Of a DNA stretch of 64,000 bases, positions 8,458 to 17,447 are shown in pieces. Each line of letters opens with the position of its first letter. Position 1 is the stretch's first letter. The position numbers and the translations under genes were made by a program. The notes under the pieces are model-generated. The model had not been told where the DNA came from and did not search any database. It saw only the letters and a list, made by a program, of their open reading frames with translations. Origin of the DNA: Geodermatophilus sp. DSM 44513 (GTDB taxonomy: Bacteria; Actinomycetota; Actinomycetes; Mycobacteriales; Geodermatophilaceae); assembly GCF_032460525.1 (NCBI RefSeq), contig NZ_CP135963.1:4402001-4466000 (forward strand), written 5' to 3'.

Positions 8458-9777
8458 GTGCAGGCGCAGCGGTCCGCGCGGGCTGCGGCGCAGCCGGTGC
8501 AGGTGGGCGGCGACGACCGGGCGGTTGGGCGCGCCGGGCGGCAGCGCGTCCAGGCAGGCCTGCCACACGGCGACGTCGTCCTGGCACTCGGGCAGCCGCG
8601 TGTAGCGCAGCAGCAGCTCCGGGCGGCGGGCGGCGAGCACCGCGTGCCGCAGCGCGGTGCTGAGCCGGTGCCGGGCGGCGACCACCCCGGGGGCCGATGA
8701 GCGGGGCAGGAGGGCGCCGGGGTAGCGCTCCAGGGCCGGGCCGACGGCGCCGCGGGCCAGCAGCCGGCGCACCTGGTCCAGGTCGGTCTCCAGCGGGCCG
8801 GTCAGCCGGTAGGGGCGGGAGCCGAGCAGCTGGACGCCGACCAGCCGGCGCAGCCGGGACAGCTCGGCCCGGACTGTGACCGCCGCGGCGTCGCCGGCGT
8901 GCAGCTCGACGGCCAGCTGCTCGGCGGTGCGTCCCCCGCCGTCGGTCGCCGCCTCGGCCAGGAGCAGCAGCAGCTCGGAGTGGCGCAGGGACAGCTCCGC
9001 GGAGCCCGACGGCAGCACCAGCCGGGCGCGGTCGCGGCCGAGCACCGCCAGCCGCGGCGCCGGGCGGGCGGCGGGCCCGGGGGCCGGGCGGGCGGCGTCC
9101 TCCCGGTGCAGCCAGCGCAGCTCGGCCTCCACCGCGGCCACGGTGGCCCGCACCAGGGTGAGCACCTGCGGGCTGGCCACGTGGTCGCCGCCGGTGACGT
9201 CGATGGCGCCGAGCAGCACGCCGGTGACCGGGTGGTGCACCGGTGCGGCCGAGCAGCTCCACGGTTGCACCGGGCGCCGGTAGTGCTCGCTGCCGTAGAT
9301 CTGCACGGCGTGGTCGAGGGCCAGCGCGGTGCCCGGGGCGTTGGTGCCGGCGACCTCCTCCGCCCACCGCGCTCCCTCGACGAAGTGCATCGTCTCCGCC
9401 CGGCGGCGCAGCGCGGCGTCCCCCTCGACCCACAGCATCCGGCCGTCGGCGTCGGTGACCGCGACGATCATCCGGTCGGCCTCGGCGTCCTGGACGAGCA
9501 GCCGGCGGATCACCGGCAGCACCGCGGCCAGCGGGTGCGCGGCGCGGTGGGCCAGCAGGTCGTCGTCGAGCAGGTCGACCGGCGGGGCGGCGCCGTCGGG
9601 GTCCACACCGCCGGCCAGGCTGCGCCGCCAGGACTCCCACACGACGGCGCGGACGGCGTCCGGTGTGGCGCGCTCGGAGCGGGTGACCAGTGCCTCGTGC
9701 GCGGCGCGCAGCCGCCGGGGGAGCGCGGGGTCGGGCCGGCCGTCGGGCAGCGCGATCCAGGGGTTGACCGACGTCAC
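8455..9777 (-). CDS. GAF-domain transcriptional regulator, last gene of the mycofactocin operon
   Basis: A 440-residue regulator. The N-terminal half is a GAF-type sensor as found in AcoR-like activators (WESWRRSLAGGVDP, MLWVEGDAALRRRAE, AEEVAGTNAPGTAL, LLGAIDVTGGD). The C-terminal part, about 300-370, looks like a winged helix (LSLRHSELLLLLAEAA, RTAEQLAVELH, ELSRLRRLVG, SRPYRLTGPL), not the AAA+ domain of true AcoR. Such proteins often control alcohol or aldehyde oxidation genes. The GTG start overlaps the mftF stop as GTGA, so it is translated with mycofactocin genes; the target is unknown but is plausibly the nearby dehydrogenases. Confidence 0.75.
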   Translation of the reverse strand: MTSVNPWIALPDGRPDPALPRRLRAAHEALVTRSERATPDAVRAVVWESWRRSLAGGVDPDGAAPPVDLLDDDLLAHRAAHPLAAVLPVIRRLLVQDAEADRMIVAVTDADGRMLWVEGDAALRRRAETMHFVEGARWAEEVAGTNAPGTALALDHAVQIYGSEHYRRPVQPWSCSAAPVHHPVTGVLLGAIDVTGGDHVASPQVLTLVRATVAAVEAELRWLHREDAARPAPGPAARPAPRLAVLGRDRARLVLPSGSAELSLRHSELLLLLAEAATDGGGRTAEQLAVELHAGDAAAVTVRAELSRLRRLVGVQLLGSRPYRLTGPLETDLDQVRRLLARGAVGPALERYPGALLPRSSAPGVVAARHRLSTALRHAVLAARRPELLLRYTRLPECQDDVAVWQACLDALPPGAPNRPVVAAHLHRLRRSPRGPLRLH

Positions 9778-11330
9778 GGTGTCGTCCGCGGGCTCGGGTC
9801 CATCGTGCGCCCATCGTGACCGCTCGCCGTCGATTGCACCAGTGACCCGGTCGTGCGCAACCGTCCCGGTGCGAGGGGCATCGGGGCAGGTCGGGCGGGC
9901 AGCAGCGCGCGGGCGTCGCGGGCGCGCAGCGCGCCCCACCACAGGCCGGCGCCGTAGGCGAGGTCCTCGAGCCGGCGGCCGGCGGCGAAGCGCAGCGGGC
10001 CGACCCGCGCGCGGTGCGGCCACCAGGCCAGGACGGCGTCGGCGACGGCGGCCGCGACGGCCAGCCGGCGGGCGCGGCGGGACACCGCGGCGGCGGCCAG
10101 CGCGAGCGGCCAGTGGTGCCGGGTGACGCTGCGCGCCATCGTCCGTCCCGCCGCGGCGCTGCCCCGCACCACCAGCAGCGCGGCCAGCCCGACCGGCGGC
10201 CGCCCGCCGGGACGGGCCAGCCGGGGCGCCAGCCGGCCGGTGGCCCCGGCGAGCACCCCGGCTGCGGCCAGCACGCCGGGGCGGCGGCCGGTCAGCACCA
10301 GCGCCCAGGCCGCCGCCGTCCACGGGGAGAGCACCACCGGGGCGACCACGGGGCCGTGCCGGGCGGCCAGCAGCGCGGCACCGGTGCCGTAGAAGGCGCG
10401 GCGGCGCAGCCACGCCCCCGTCGCCGACCGGTGGTCGTGGGCGACGGCGGCCGACGGCTCGTAACGCACCCGCCAGCCGGCCGCGACCAGCCGCCACACC
10501 AGGTCGACGTCCTCGGCGACCGGCATCGACTCGTCGAACCCGTCACCCAGCGCCGCGCGGCGGGCCAGCAGGGCCGCGCTGGGCAGGTAAGACACCGCCG
10601 TCCCGGGGGCGACGGGAGCGGGGTCCGGCCCCATGTCCAGTGCGCTCACCGCGGCCTCGTACGGCACCACCCAGCCCCCGGCGCGCGGGTCCAGCGGCAC
10701 GACCCGCGGGGCGACCAGCGCCAGCCGCGGGTCGGCGGTGTGCCCGGCCAGCGGCACCGTCCAGCCCGGCAGCGGCACGCAGTCGGAGTCGAGGAACGCG
10801 ACCAGGTCGCTGCCGGCCGCCCGCAGGCCGGCGTTGCGGGCCGCGGCCGGGCCGCGGGCGGTCGGGTGCCGCAGCACCCGGGCGCCGTGCCGGGTGGCGA
10901 TCCCCGCCACGGCGGCGGCGTCGGCCGACCCGTCGTCGACCACGAGCACCGGGACGCCGGCGGTGTCCGGGTCGGCGCGCAGCGCGGCCAGCAGCCGGGT
11001 CAGCCCGGCCGGGCGGTCCCGCACCGGCACCACGACGGTGAGGTCGGTCGTCGCGCCGGCGCCGGGCTCCGGGTGGGCCAGGTCCGGGTGGGCGAGGCCG
11101 GCGTCCAGCAGCCGGGCGGCCAGCGCGGCGGTGGTCGCGTCGGTGACCACCAGCCGGTCGGCGCGCAGCAGGTCGCGGGCCCGCGGCCGCAGCCGGACCA
11201 GCCGCAGGGGGGAGCCGCCGAGCAGCGCCGTCCCGCCGTCCCGGCGCCGGACGCGTGGGTCCAGGCGGACGGCGGTGCCGTCGGGCAGCCGGTCGGGCGG
11301 GGGGACGGCGACGCGCGGCCCGCCGGTCAC
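9774..11330 (-). CDS. mftF: mycofactocin glycosyltransferase MftF
   Basis: A 518-residue family 2 glycosyltransferase. The GT-A core begins near residue 80 (LTVVVPVRDRPAGL), with VVDDGS as nucleotide-binding Asp pair and LDSDCVPLPGW as the DxD-like metal site. Hydrophobic C-terminal segments suggest membrane association. MftF is known to attach oligoglucose chains to the mycofactocin core. The GTG start at 11330 overlaps the stop of the cysteine hydrolase (GTGA), and its own stop overlaps the GAF regulator start. Confidence 0.88.
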   Translation of the reverse strand: MTGGPRVAVPPPDRLPDGTAVRLDPRVRRRDGGTALLGGSPLRLVRLRPRARDLLRADRLVVTDATTAALAARLLDAGLAHPDLAHPEPGAGATTDLTVVVPVRDRPAGLTRLLAALRADPDTAGVPVLVVDDGSADAAAVAGIATRHGARVLRHPTARGPAAARNAGLRAAGSDLVAFLDSDCVPLPGWTVPLAGHTADPRLALVAPRVVPLDPRAGGWVVPYEAAVSALDMGPDPAPVAPGTAVSYLPSAALLARRAALGDGFDESMPVAEDVDLVWRLVAAGWRVRYEPSAAVAHDHRSATGAWLRRRAFYGTGAALLAARHGPVVAPVVLSPWTAAAWALVLTGRRPGVLAAAGVLAGATGRLAPRLARPGGRPPVGLAALLVVRGSAAAGRTMARSVTRHHWPLALAAAAVSRRARRLAVAAAVADAVLAWWPHRARVGPLRFAAGRRLEDLAYGAGLWWGALRARDARALLPARPAPMPLAPGRLRTTGSLVQSTASGHDGRTMDPSPRTTP

Positions 11331-11869
11331 CCCGCGGCCAGGACCTCGGCGGTGGTCGCGACCTCCACCAGCGGGGCGTAGCAGCCGAGGATGCGCATGG
11401 TGTCGTCGTGGGCCTGGTCGTCCGCGCCAGCACACGCGTCGGACACCACCCGCACCCGCACGCCGGCGTCCGCGGCGGGCAGCACGGTGGACAGCACGCA
11501 GCAGTCGGTGGCCACCCCGGCGACGGTGACCGGGCCCTCGCCGACCAGCGCGGCGACCTCGGGGACCCACTTGCCGAAGGTGGGCGCGTCGACGACGGGG
11601 GAGGCGCCCGGGTCCTCGGCGAGCTGGAACAGCGGGATGGCGTGCGGCTGGGTGAAGTGGTCGTACTTGGCGTAGTAGTCGGCCCACGCGCCGGTCGGCT
11701 CCTCGGGGACGACGAAGCGGGTGAAGACGACGCGGTCGCCGAACGCCGCGACCAGGGAGCGGACGCGCGGGCGGATCTCGTCGAACCGGGGCGTCGTCCA
11801 CGGCGAGCCGCGGTCGCGGAAGACCTCCTGGTAGTCGACGACGACCAGCCAGCCGGGCGGGCTCCCCAT
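11327..11869 (-). CDS. isochorismatase-family cysteine hydrolase inside the mft operon
   Basis: A 180-residue protein with the catalytic triad of the isochorismatase-like superfamily: D12 in VVVDYQE, K100 in TFGKW and C124 in TDCCVLST. The family includes nicotinamidases, carbamoyl hydrolases and peroxyureidoacrylate hydrolases; the substrate here is unknown. It lies between mftE (21 bases upstream) and mftF (GTGA overlap), so it is expressed with mycofactocin maturation genes. It is not one of the standard mftA-F genes, so a cofactor-tailoring or salvage role is possible but unproven. Confidence 0.8.
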   Translation of the reverse strand: MGSPPGWLVVVDYQEVFRDRGSPWTTPRFDEIRPRVRSLVAAFGDRVVFTRFVVPEEPTGAWADYYAKYDHFTQPHAIPLFQLAEDPGASPVVDAPTFGKWVPEVAALVGEGPVTVAGVATDCCVLSTVLPAADAGVRVRVVSDACAGADDQAHDDTMRILGCYAPLVEVATTAEVLAAG

Positions 11870-11890
11870 GCGCCGGACGATAACCGCCGC

Positions 11891-12586
11891 TCAGCCGCGC
11901 AGCCGCCCGGAGGGGTCGACGTCCCAGCCCCGGACGGCGGCGGCCAGCCGCCCGGCCAGGCCCTCGAGCAGCGCCGCGCCCTCGCGCGCCGACGCGCCGG
12001 CCGGGTCACCGAGCACGCCGGTGGGGCTGACCGCCCGCACGCCCTCGGCGCGCAGCCGGGGAAACAGCTCGGCGATCGGCGTGGTGTCCCCCGCGACCGC
12101 CCGGTCGATGCGGACGGCGTCGGGTTCCACGTGCAACATGACCGACGTCTCGGTCCGCCCGGCGTGCGCGTCGCCGCCGGGCGGGGCGCACGGGAACCAG
12201 CCGACCTCGCGGCCCTCTCCGCGCAGCCGCGCCCCGGCGGTGCGCAGCGCGTCGAGGTTGCCGCCGTGCCCGTTGACCAGGACCAGCCGCCCGGCCCAGC
12301 GGCAGGCCGACCGGCCGTACTCGACCAGCAGCCCGGTCAGCGCCTCGGTGCCGAGGGAGACGGTGCCGGGGAAGTCCTCGTGCTCGCCGCTGGCGCCGTA
12401 GGCCAGGGCCGGGGCGAGCAGCGCGCCGTCGAGAACGTCGACGGCGGCCTCGGCGACCGCGCAGGCCACGGTGGTGTCGGTGGCCAGCGGCAGGTGGTGG
12501 CCGTGCTGCTCGACCGCGCCGAGCGGCACGAGCAGCAGCGGGCGCTCGGGCAGGTCGGGCCAGGTGGCGCCGGCGAGGGTGGTCAC
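11891..12586 (-). CDS. mftE: mycofactocin precursor peptide peptidase MftE
   Basis: A 231-residue creatininase-family metalloprotein. Metal ligands appear in LGAVEQHGHHLPLATDT (Glu, His, Asp) and NGHGGN, with a downstream Glu near ETSVML. MftE cleaves the modified C-terminal Val-Tyr from MftA to release AHDP, the precursor of the redox core. The GTG start is 13 bases after the stop of the upstream OYE gene. Confidence 0.9.
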   Translation of the reverse strand: MTTLAGATWPDLPERPLLLVPLGAVEQHGHHLPLATDTTVACAVAEAAVDVLDGALLAPALAYGASGEHEDFPGTVSLGTEALTGLLVEYGRSACRWAGRLVLVNGHGGNLDALRTAGARLRGEGREVGWFPCAPPGGDAHAGRTETSVMLHVEPDAVRIDRAVAGDTTPIAELFPRLRAEGVRAVSPTGVLGDPAGASAREGAALLEGLAGRLAAAVRGWDVDPSGRLRG

Positions 12587-12599
12587 CGGGGCACGGTAG

Positions 12600-14519
12600 T
12601 CAGACCGCCAGCCCGGCGCGGTCGCCGTCCCGGGTGGCGTCGCCGGCCCGCCGCGGGGTGAGGCAGTCGCCGATCCGGTGCACCTCCAGGCCGCTGTCCC
12701 GCAGCGCCGCCCACAGCGCGTCGTCGGCGCGCGGCGGCGCGACGGTGACCACCCGGTCGACGGTGCGCTCCTCGGTGTCGCCGGTCGGGTGGTGCAGCAG
12801 CCGCACGGTGCGGCCGTCGACGGCGGTGACCAGCCGCTCCGTCGTCCGCCGGATGCCCAGGGCCGCCGCGCGCCGCTCCCAGCCGGGCCGCTCCAGGGTC
12901 AGGCCCAGGTCCTGGCCGGCGACCAGCGCCGCGGTGACCACCTCGACGGTGCAGCCGCGGCCGGCGAGCAGCTCGGCGACCGAGGTGGCCGCGGTGGTGC
13001 CGAGGTCGTCGACGACGAGCACGGCACCGGCCGGTGCGTCGGTACCGGAGAGCACGTCGCGGACGTCGACCACCCGGTCGCTCTCCCCCGCCCAGGCCGG
13101 CCGCGCCGGGCGGGCGCCGGTGGCGAGGACGACGGCGTCCGGGGCCTCGGCGAGGACGGCCGCCGCGGTGGCGCGCACGCCGGTGCGCACGGTCACGCCG
13201 GCGCGCGCGCACTCGGCGGCCAGGTCGTCGACCAGCGGTCGCAGCCCCTCCCGGCCGGGGGCGGACGCCGCGAGCCGGACCGCGCCGCCGGTGCACGGCG
13301 CCTGCTCCCAGACGGTGACCGCGTGCCCGCGGGCGGCCGCGGTGGCCGCGGCGCGCAGCCCGGCCGGCCCTCCCCCGACGACCAGCACCCGACGGCGGCG
13401 GTGCGGGGCCGGCAGCGGCGCCTCGCGGCCGGCCCGCGGGTTGGTCACGCAGCCGAGCGGCAGGTTGCGGCCCACCCGGCCCACGCAGTCGGAGTTGCAC
13501 CCCAGGCAGCGGCGCACCTCGCGGTCCCGCCCGCCGAGCGCCTTGGCGGCGAACTCCGGGTCGGCGATCTGCGCGCGCACGGCGCCGACCAGGTCGCAGT
13601 CGCCGTCCGCGAGCGCGCGCTCGGCCTGGGCGGGGGTGAGGAAGCGGCCGACGCCCACCACCGGCACGTCGACGGCCCGGCGGACCGCCGCCGACACGTG
13701 CCGGGCGTACCCGGGCGGGGTGGTCATCGGCGGGACGACGCGGTCCAGCGTGGCCGTCGCGACGCCGACGGTGGTGCTGACGTAGTCGACCAGGCCGGCC
13801 ACCAGCCGGGCGGTGGCCACGGCCTCGGCGAGCGTCGTCCCGCCGTCGAGACCCTCCTCGTCGGCCAGCCGGACACCGAGGGCCCGGCCGGAGCCGAGGG
13901 CCTCGCGGACGGCGGTCAGCACCTCGACGAGGAAGCGGGCGCGGTGCTCCAGCGGGCCGCCGTAGCGGTCGGTGCGCCGGTTGGTGGCACCGGAGAGGAA
14001 CTGGCGGACCAGCGAGGACTGCGAGCCCTGCACCTCCACGCCGTCGAACCCGGCCACGGCGCAGCGGGCGGCGGCCTCGGCGTAGCCGGCGACCAGCCGG
14101 GCCAGGTCGGCGGCGGTGGCCTCGCGGGGGACCTCACGGAACAGCGGGTCGGGCACCGGGGAGGGTGCGGTGACCGGCGTCCGGGTGTGCAGCGAGTCCG
14201 ACTGCCCGCCGTTGTGGTTGACCTGCGCGAACACCGGCACCCCGTGCGCGTGGACGGCGTCGGCGACCCGCCGCATGCCGGGCAGTCCGGCGGGGTCCCA
14301 GCCGTGCACGGTCTTCTCGTAGGGCCGGTCGGCGGGGTCGGTGGAGACCTCCTCGGTGACCACCAGCCCGGCCCCGCCGGCCGCCCGGGCGGCGTAGTAG
14401 GCCGCGTGCCGGTCGGTGAAGGCGCCGTCGACGGCGTAGTTGGTCAGGTGGGCGGGCAGGACGAGGCGGTTGGCCAGCCGCACCGGCCCGACGCGCAGCG
14501 GCGTGGCGAGGTGTCGCAC
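12600..14519 (-). CDS. mycofactocin-system FadH/OYE-family oxidoreductase (second copy)
   Basis: A 639-residue old-yellow-enzyme fusion like 2,4-dienoyl-CoA reductase. Residues 1-330 are an FMN TIM barrel (PVRLANRLVLPAHLTNYA, VEVQGSQSSLVRQFLSGATN). A 4Fe-4S motif CLGCNSDC..GC follows near 335-355. An FAD/NAD module comes next with VLVVGGGPAGLRAAATAA. TIGR families place such genes beside mycofactocin loci; they are thought to serve redox cycling, but the substrate is unknown. GTG start at 14519 (RHLATPLRVGPV). It is divergent from the YchJ-like gene with only a 47-base spacer. Confidence 0.85.
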   Translation of the reverse strand: MRHLATPLRVGPVRLANRLVLPAHLTNYAVDGAFTDRHAAYYAARAAGGAGLVVTEEVSTDPADRPYEKTVHGWDPAGLPGMRRVADAVHAHGVPVFAQVNHNGGQSDSLHTRTPVTAPSPVPDPLFREVPREATAADLARLVAGYAEAAARCAVAGFDGVEVQGSQSSLVRQFLSGATNRRTDRYGGPLEHRARFLVEVLTAVREALGSGRALGVRLADEEGLDGGTTLAEAVATARLVAGLVDYVSTTVGVATATLDRVVPPMTTPPGYARHVSAAVRRAVDVPVVGVGRFLTPAQAERALADGDCDLVGAVRAQIADPEFAAKALGGRDREVRRCLGCNSDCVGRVGRNLPLGCVTNPRAGREAPLPAPHRRRRVLVVGGGPAGLRAAATAAARGHAVTVWEQAPCTGGAVRLAASAPGREGLRPLVDDLAAECARAGVTVRTGVRATAAAVLAEAPDAVVLATGARPARPAWAGESDRVVDVRDVLSGTDAPAGAVLVVDDLGTTAATSVAELLAGRGCTVEVVTAALVAGQDLGLTLERPGWERRAAALGIRRTTERLVTAVDGRTVRLLHHPTGDTEERTVDRVVTVAPPRADDALWAALRDSGLEVHRIGDCLTPRRAGDATRDGDRAGLAV

Positions 14520-14566
14520 GTGCCTCCCCCGTCGCGCCGGTGCTGCGGACGTAGAGACTGGCAGTC

Positions 14567-14944
14567 ATGGCCCCACGACGCTGCCCCTGCGGCAGCGGAC
14601 TGGCCTACGGCGAGTGCTGCGGCCGGCTGCACGACGGGTCTGCCGTGGCGGTGACCGCCGAGCAGCTGGTGCGGTCGCGGTACAGCGCCTTCGCCGTGGG
14701 CGACGCCGCCTACCTGCTCGCCACCTGGCACCCGTCCACCCGGCCGCCCTCGCTGGAGCTCGACCCGGCGGTCCGCTGGACCGGTCTCGACGTGCTCGCC
14801 ACCTCCCGCGGCGGGCTGCTCGACAGCGAGGGCACCGTGGAGTTCCGGGCCTGGCACCGGCACGGCGGGCAGACCGGAGACCAGCACGAGGTCAGCCGCT
14901 TCACCCGGGTGGACGGCGTCTGGCGGTACCTGGACGGCCGCTGA
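14567..14944 (+). CDS. YchJ/UPF0225-family protein with SEC-C motif
   Basis: A 125-residue protein. The N-terminal CPCGSGLAYGECCGRLH is a SEC-C zinc-binding motif (CxC...CC). The rest is the YchJ-like NTF2-fold domain (RSRYSAFAVGDAAYLLATWHPSTRP). Biochemical function is unknown for the family. It starts with ATG 48 bases from the divergent OYE gene and splits the mft locus on the opposite strand. Confidence 0.88.
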   Translation: MAPRRCPCGSGLAYGECCGRLHDGSAVAVTAEQLVRSRYSAFAVGDAAYLLATWHPSTRPPSLELDPAVRWTGLDVLATSRGGLLDSEGTVEFRAWHRHGGQTGDQHEVSRFTRVDGVWRYLDGR

Positions 14945-14970
14945 CCGGCCGCTGCCCCGGTGCCCGGGCG

Positions 14971-15042
14971 CACTCCCGCGCAGGTGCACGCACCCTCGCG
15001 CCGGTGCACCGGCGCGAGGGTGAGGGGAACGGCGCGGGAGTG
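14971..15042. terminator. nested perfect palindrome between YchJ-like and PPOX genes
   Basis: The inner part 14991-15022 is a 32-bp perfect palindrome with 16-base arms meeting at GTG-CAC. It is enclosed by an outer pair CACTCCCGCGC (14971-14981) and GCGCGGGAGTG (15032-15042). Located 26 bases after the YchJ-like stop. A terminator is the simplest reading, but there is no U-run, and the perfect symmetry would also allow cruciform extrusion or dimeric protein binding. Confidence 0.5.
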
Positions 15043-15110
15043 GGGCGTGTCGGGATCTCCGGGCCTGGGCAGGAGTCACGAGGACACCGGACGAACTGCG
15101 AGAGGACGAC

Positions 15111-15590
15111 ATGACCGCCGAGGACACCCACAAGGTCGCCGAGCTTCTGAGGGGCCAGAGGTTCGGCTTCCTCACGACGACGTCACCCGAGGGCAAGCTG
15201 ACCAGCCGCCCGATGGCGCTGCAGGAGGTGGAGTTCGACGGCGACCTGTGGTTCATCACCGAGCGCACCTCCGACTGGCTCGGCCACGTCGCGACCGCGC
15301 CGCAGGTCAACGTCGGGGTCGGCTCCGGGGGCACCTGGGTCTCCCTCAGCGGGCACGCGTCGATCGTCGACGACGTCGCCAAGAAGAAGGACCTGTGGAA
15401 CGCCGGGGTCGAGGCCTGGCTGCCGCAGGGGCCCGAGGACCCCTCCGTGGTGCTGGTGAAGGTGCACGGGGACACCGCGGAGTACTGGGACAGCCCCGGC
15501 AACCGGCTGGCCACGGCGTTCAGCTTCGTCAAGGCCAAGGCCACCGGTGAGAAGCCCGACACCGGGGAGAACAAGGTCGTCGACCTCTGA
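15111..15590 (+). CDS. pyridoxamine 5'-phosphate oxidase-like general stress protein
   Basis: A 159-residue split-barrel flavin-binding protein of the general stress protein 26 family. GFLTTTSPEGKLTSRPMALQEVEFDGDLWFIT covers the FMN or F420 binding strands, and VNVGVGSGGTWVSLSGHA the dimer core. The cofactor and substrate are not determined by sequence. The ATG follows GAGAGGACG. It is convergent with the first OYE gene, 15 bases apart, and with the YchJ-like gene it interrupts the mft operon. Confidence 0.85.
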   Translation: MTAEDTHKVAELLRGQRFGFLTTTSPEGKLTSRPMALQEVEFDGDLWFITERTSDWLGHVATAPQVNVGVGSGGTWVSLSGHASIVDDVAKKKDLWNAGVEAWLPQGPEDPSVVLVKVHGDTAEYWDSPGNRLATAFSFVKAKATGEKPDTGENKVVDL

Positions 15591-15605
15591 GTGCGTTCTG
15601 AGCTG

Positions 15606-17447
15606 TCAGGGGGCGGCCAGGTCGGTCGCACCCCGGGTGAGCACCGCCCGCGCCGCGCGCCGGCCCTCGAGCACCGCCTCGAGCACGGTGCGCGGCGCGA
15701 CGGCGTCCCCGGCCGCGGACCCGCCGGGCGGCACCTCCCCCGGCAGCAGCGGCCCGGCGTCCACCACGACGGCGCACGGCACGGACCGTTCCGTCCCGGT
15801 CCAGCGGTCGGCCAGCACCGCCACCCCGTCGGCGGCCGACCGCAGCAGCGACGACGTCTCCCGCCGCACGCCGGCCCGCGCCAGCCGGGCGTTGGCCGGG
15901 CCCAGGTCCCCGCCGAGCCGCTCGCCGGCCACCGCGTCCGGTGTGACCAGCACGACCTCGCGACCGGCCGCGGCGAGCAACTCCGCGACCCCCACGCCGA
16001 CCGGCCCCCCGACCGGGTCCCACACCACCACCGGACCGGGCGGCAGCCCCGCGCCGGCCAGCACGTCGGCGGCGGTCACACCAGGACGCCGCCGCGCGCC
16101 GGTGGCCACGACGTCCCCGCCGTCGGCGGCGGTGCCCAGCTCGACCCGCACCCCCAGCCGCGACACCTCCCCGGCCAGCCAGCCGGCGAGGTCGGCGAAC
16201 CGCGCCCGGCCGGGCAGCGCGGCCACCGCGTGCAGCGCGCCGCCGAGCCGGTCGGCGCACTCCACCAGCCGGACGGCGGCCCCCGCGGACGCCAGCACGC
16301 GGGCCGCCTCCAGCCCCGCCGGGCCACCGCCGACCACGGTGACCCGCCGGCCGGTGCCGTCGGGGAGGTCACCGTCGTGCGACGGGTCGGCCACGCAGCT
16401 GACCGGCGGGTTGCGGACGTCGCGCACCTGGCAGGCCTGGTTGCACAGGGTGCACGGCCGCACCGGGACGCCGGCCCGCGCCTCGACCACCAGGTCCGCG
16501 TCGGCGAGCTGGGCGCGGGTCATCTCCACCGCGTCGGCGACCCCGTCGTCCAGCGCCCGCTGGGCGGCGGCGACGTCCACGACCGACCCCTGCAGGACGA
16601 CCGGCGTGCCCCCGGCGGCCGCGCGGACCGCGCGGGTGAGGTCGGTGTTGAAGCCGGGCGGCACGTGGCCGTCGGGCCGGTACGCCGAGGGCGCGAGCCC
16701 GCCGCCGCGGACGACGACGAGCAGGTCGACCAGCGGGGCGAGCGCCGCGGCGTACCCGACGGCGAGGTCGGGCGTGATCCCGGCCCAGGGCGCCTGCTCG
16801 TCGCAGGCCAGCCGCAGCGCCAGCACCCGCCGCGGGCCGAGCGGGGCCCGGACGGCGGCGAGCACCTCGCGCAGCAGCCGCGCCCGGTCGGCGCCGTAGC
16901 CGTCGGTGCGGGCGTTGGTCAGGCCGGAGAGGAACTGGCGCAGCAGCGAGCGCGGGCCGGCGTCGACCTCCACGCCGTCCACGTCGGCCGCCACCGCGAC
17001 CCGGGTGCCGGCCGCGAAGCCGGCGACGAGCGCGTCGACGTCCGGCTGCTCCATCGCGACGGGCACCTCGCGGGTGACCACGTCCGGCACCGCGGACGGC
17101 GCCCACAGCGCCGTCCCCGCGTGCGCCGACGTGCCCTGGGCCCCGGTGTGCCCGAGCGAGGCGAGCACCAGGGCGCCGTACGGGCGGCAGGCGGCGACGA
17201 CGTCCGCCCAGCCGGGGCCGCAGTCGGCGGCCAGGGGGCTGAGCTCGTAGGGGTGGTCGGAGACGTGCACCGACGCGGTCTCGGTGACCACGACGCCGCA
17301 CCCACCGGCCGCCCGCCGGGCGTAGTGGGCGACGTGCCGCGCCGACAGCGCCCGGCCGCGGGCCAGGTTGGTCTCGTGCGGGCCGAACAGCACCCGGGAG
17401 GGCGCCGTCCGGCCCGCCAGGACCAGCGGGTCGGTGAGCCGGGTCAG
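15606..17447 (-). CDS. mycofactocin-system FadH/OYE-family oxidoreductase (first copy), probable CTG start
   Basis: A predicted 613-residue FMN barrel (SRVLFGPHETNL, VEVDAGPRSLLRQFLSGLTN), then a 4Fe-4S motif CTLCNQAC..SC near residue 330, then an FAD domain with VTVVGGGPAGLEAARVL. It is a paralogue of the gene at 12600. Homology extends to LTRLTDPLVLAGR at the very N-terminus, upstream of any ATG/GTG/TTG. The first in-frame GTG (17393) would cut this strand off. The CTG at 17447 overlaps the mftC stop as CTGA, the same geometry as the ATGA junctions nearby, so I use it. Confidence 0.8.
   Translation of the reverse strand: MTRLTDPLVLAGRTAPSRVLFGPHETNLARGRALSARHVAHYARRAAGGCGVVVTETASVHVSDHPYELSPLAADCGPGWADVVAACRPYGALVLASLGHTGAQGTSAHAGTALWAPSAVPDVVTREVPVAMEQPDVDALVAGFAAGTRVAVAADVDGVEVDAGPRSLLRQFLSGLTNARTDGYGADRARLLREVLAAVRAPLGPRRVLALRLACDEQAPWAGITPDLAVGYAAALAPLVDLLVVVRGGGLAPSAYRPDGHVPPGFNTDLTRAVRAAAGGTPVVLQGSVVDVAAAQRALDDGVADAVEMTRAQLADADLVVEARAGVPVRPCTLCNQACQVRDVRNPPVSCVADPSHDGDLPDGTGRRVTVVGGGPAGLEAARVLASAGAAVRLVECADRLGGALHAVAALPGRARFADLAGWLAGEVSRLGVRVELGTAADGGDVVATGARRRPGVTAADVLAGAGLPPGPVVVWDPVGGPVGVGVAELLAAAGREVVLVTPDAVAGERLGGDLGPANARLARAGVRRETSSLLRSAADGVAVLADRWTGTERSVPCAVVVDAGPLLPGEVPPGGSAAGDAVAPRTVLEAVLEGRRAARAVLTRGATDLAAP

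Noticed and set aside
15111..15590. PPOX-like gene as a mycofactocin biosynthesis enzyme
   Set aside because: Sequence is a standard general stress protein 26 type; it is on the opposite strand with its own ribosome site, and co-location alone is not evidence.
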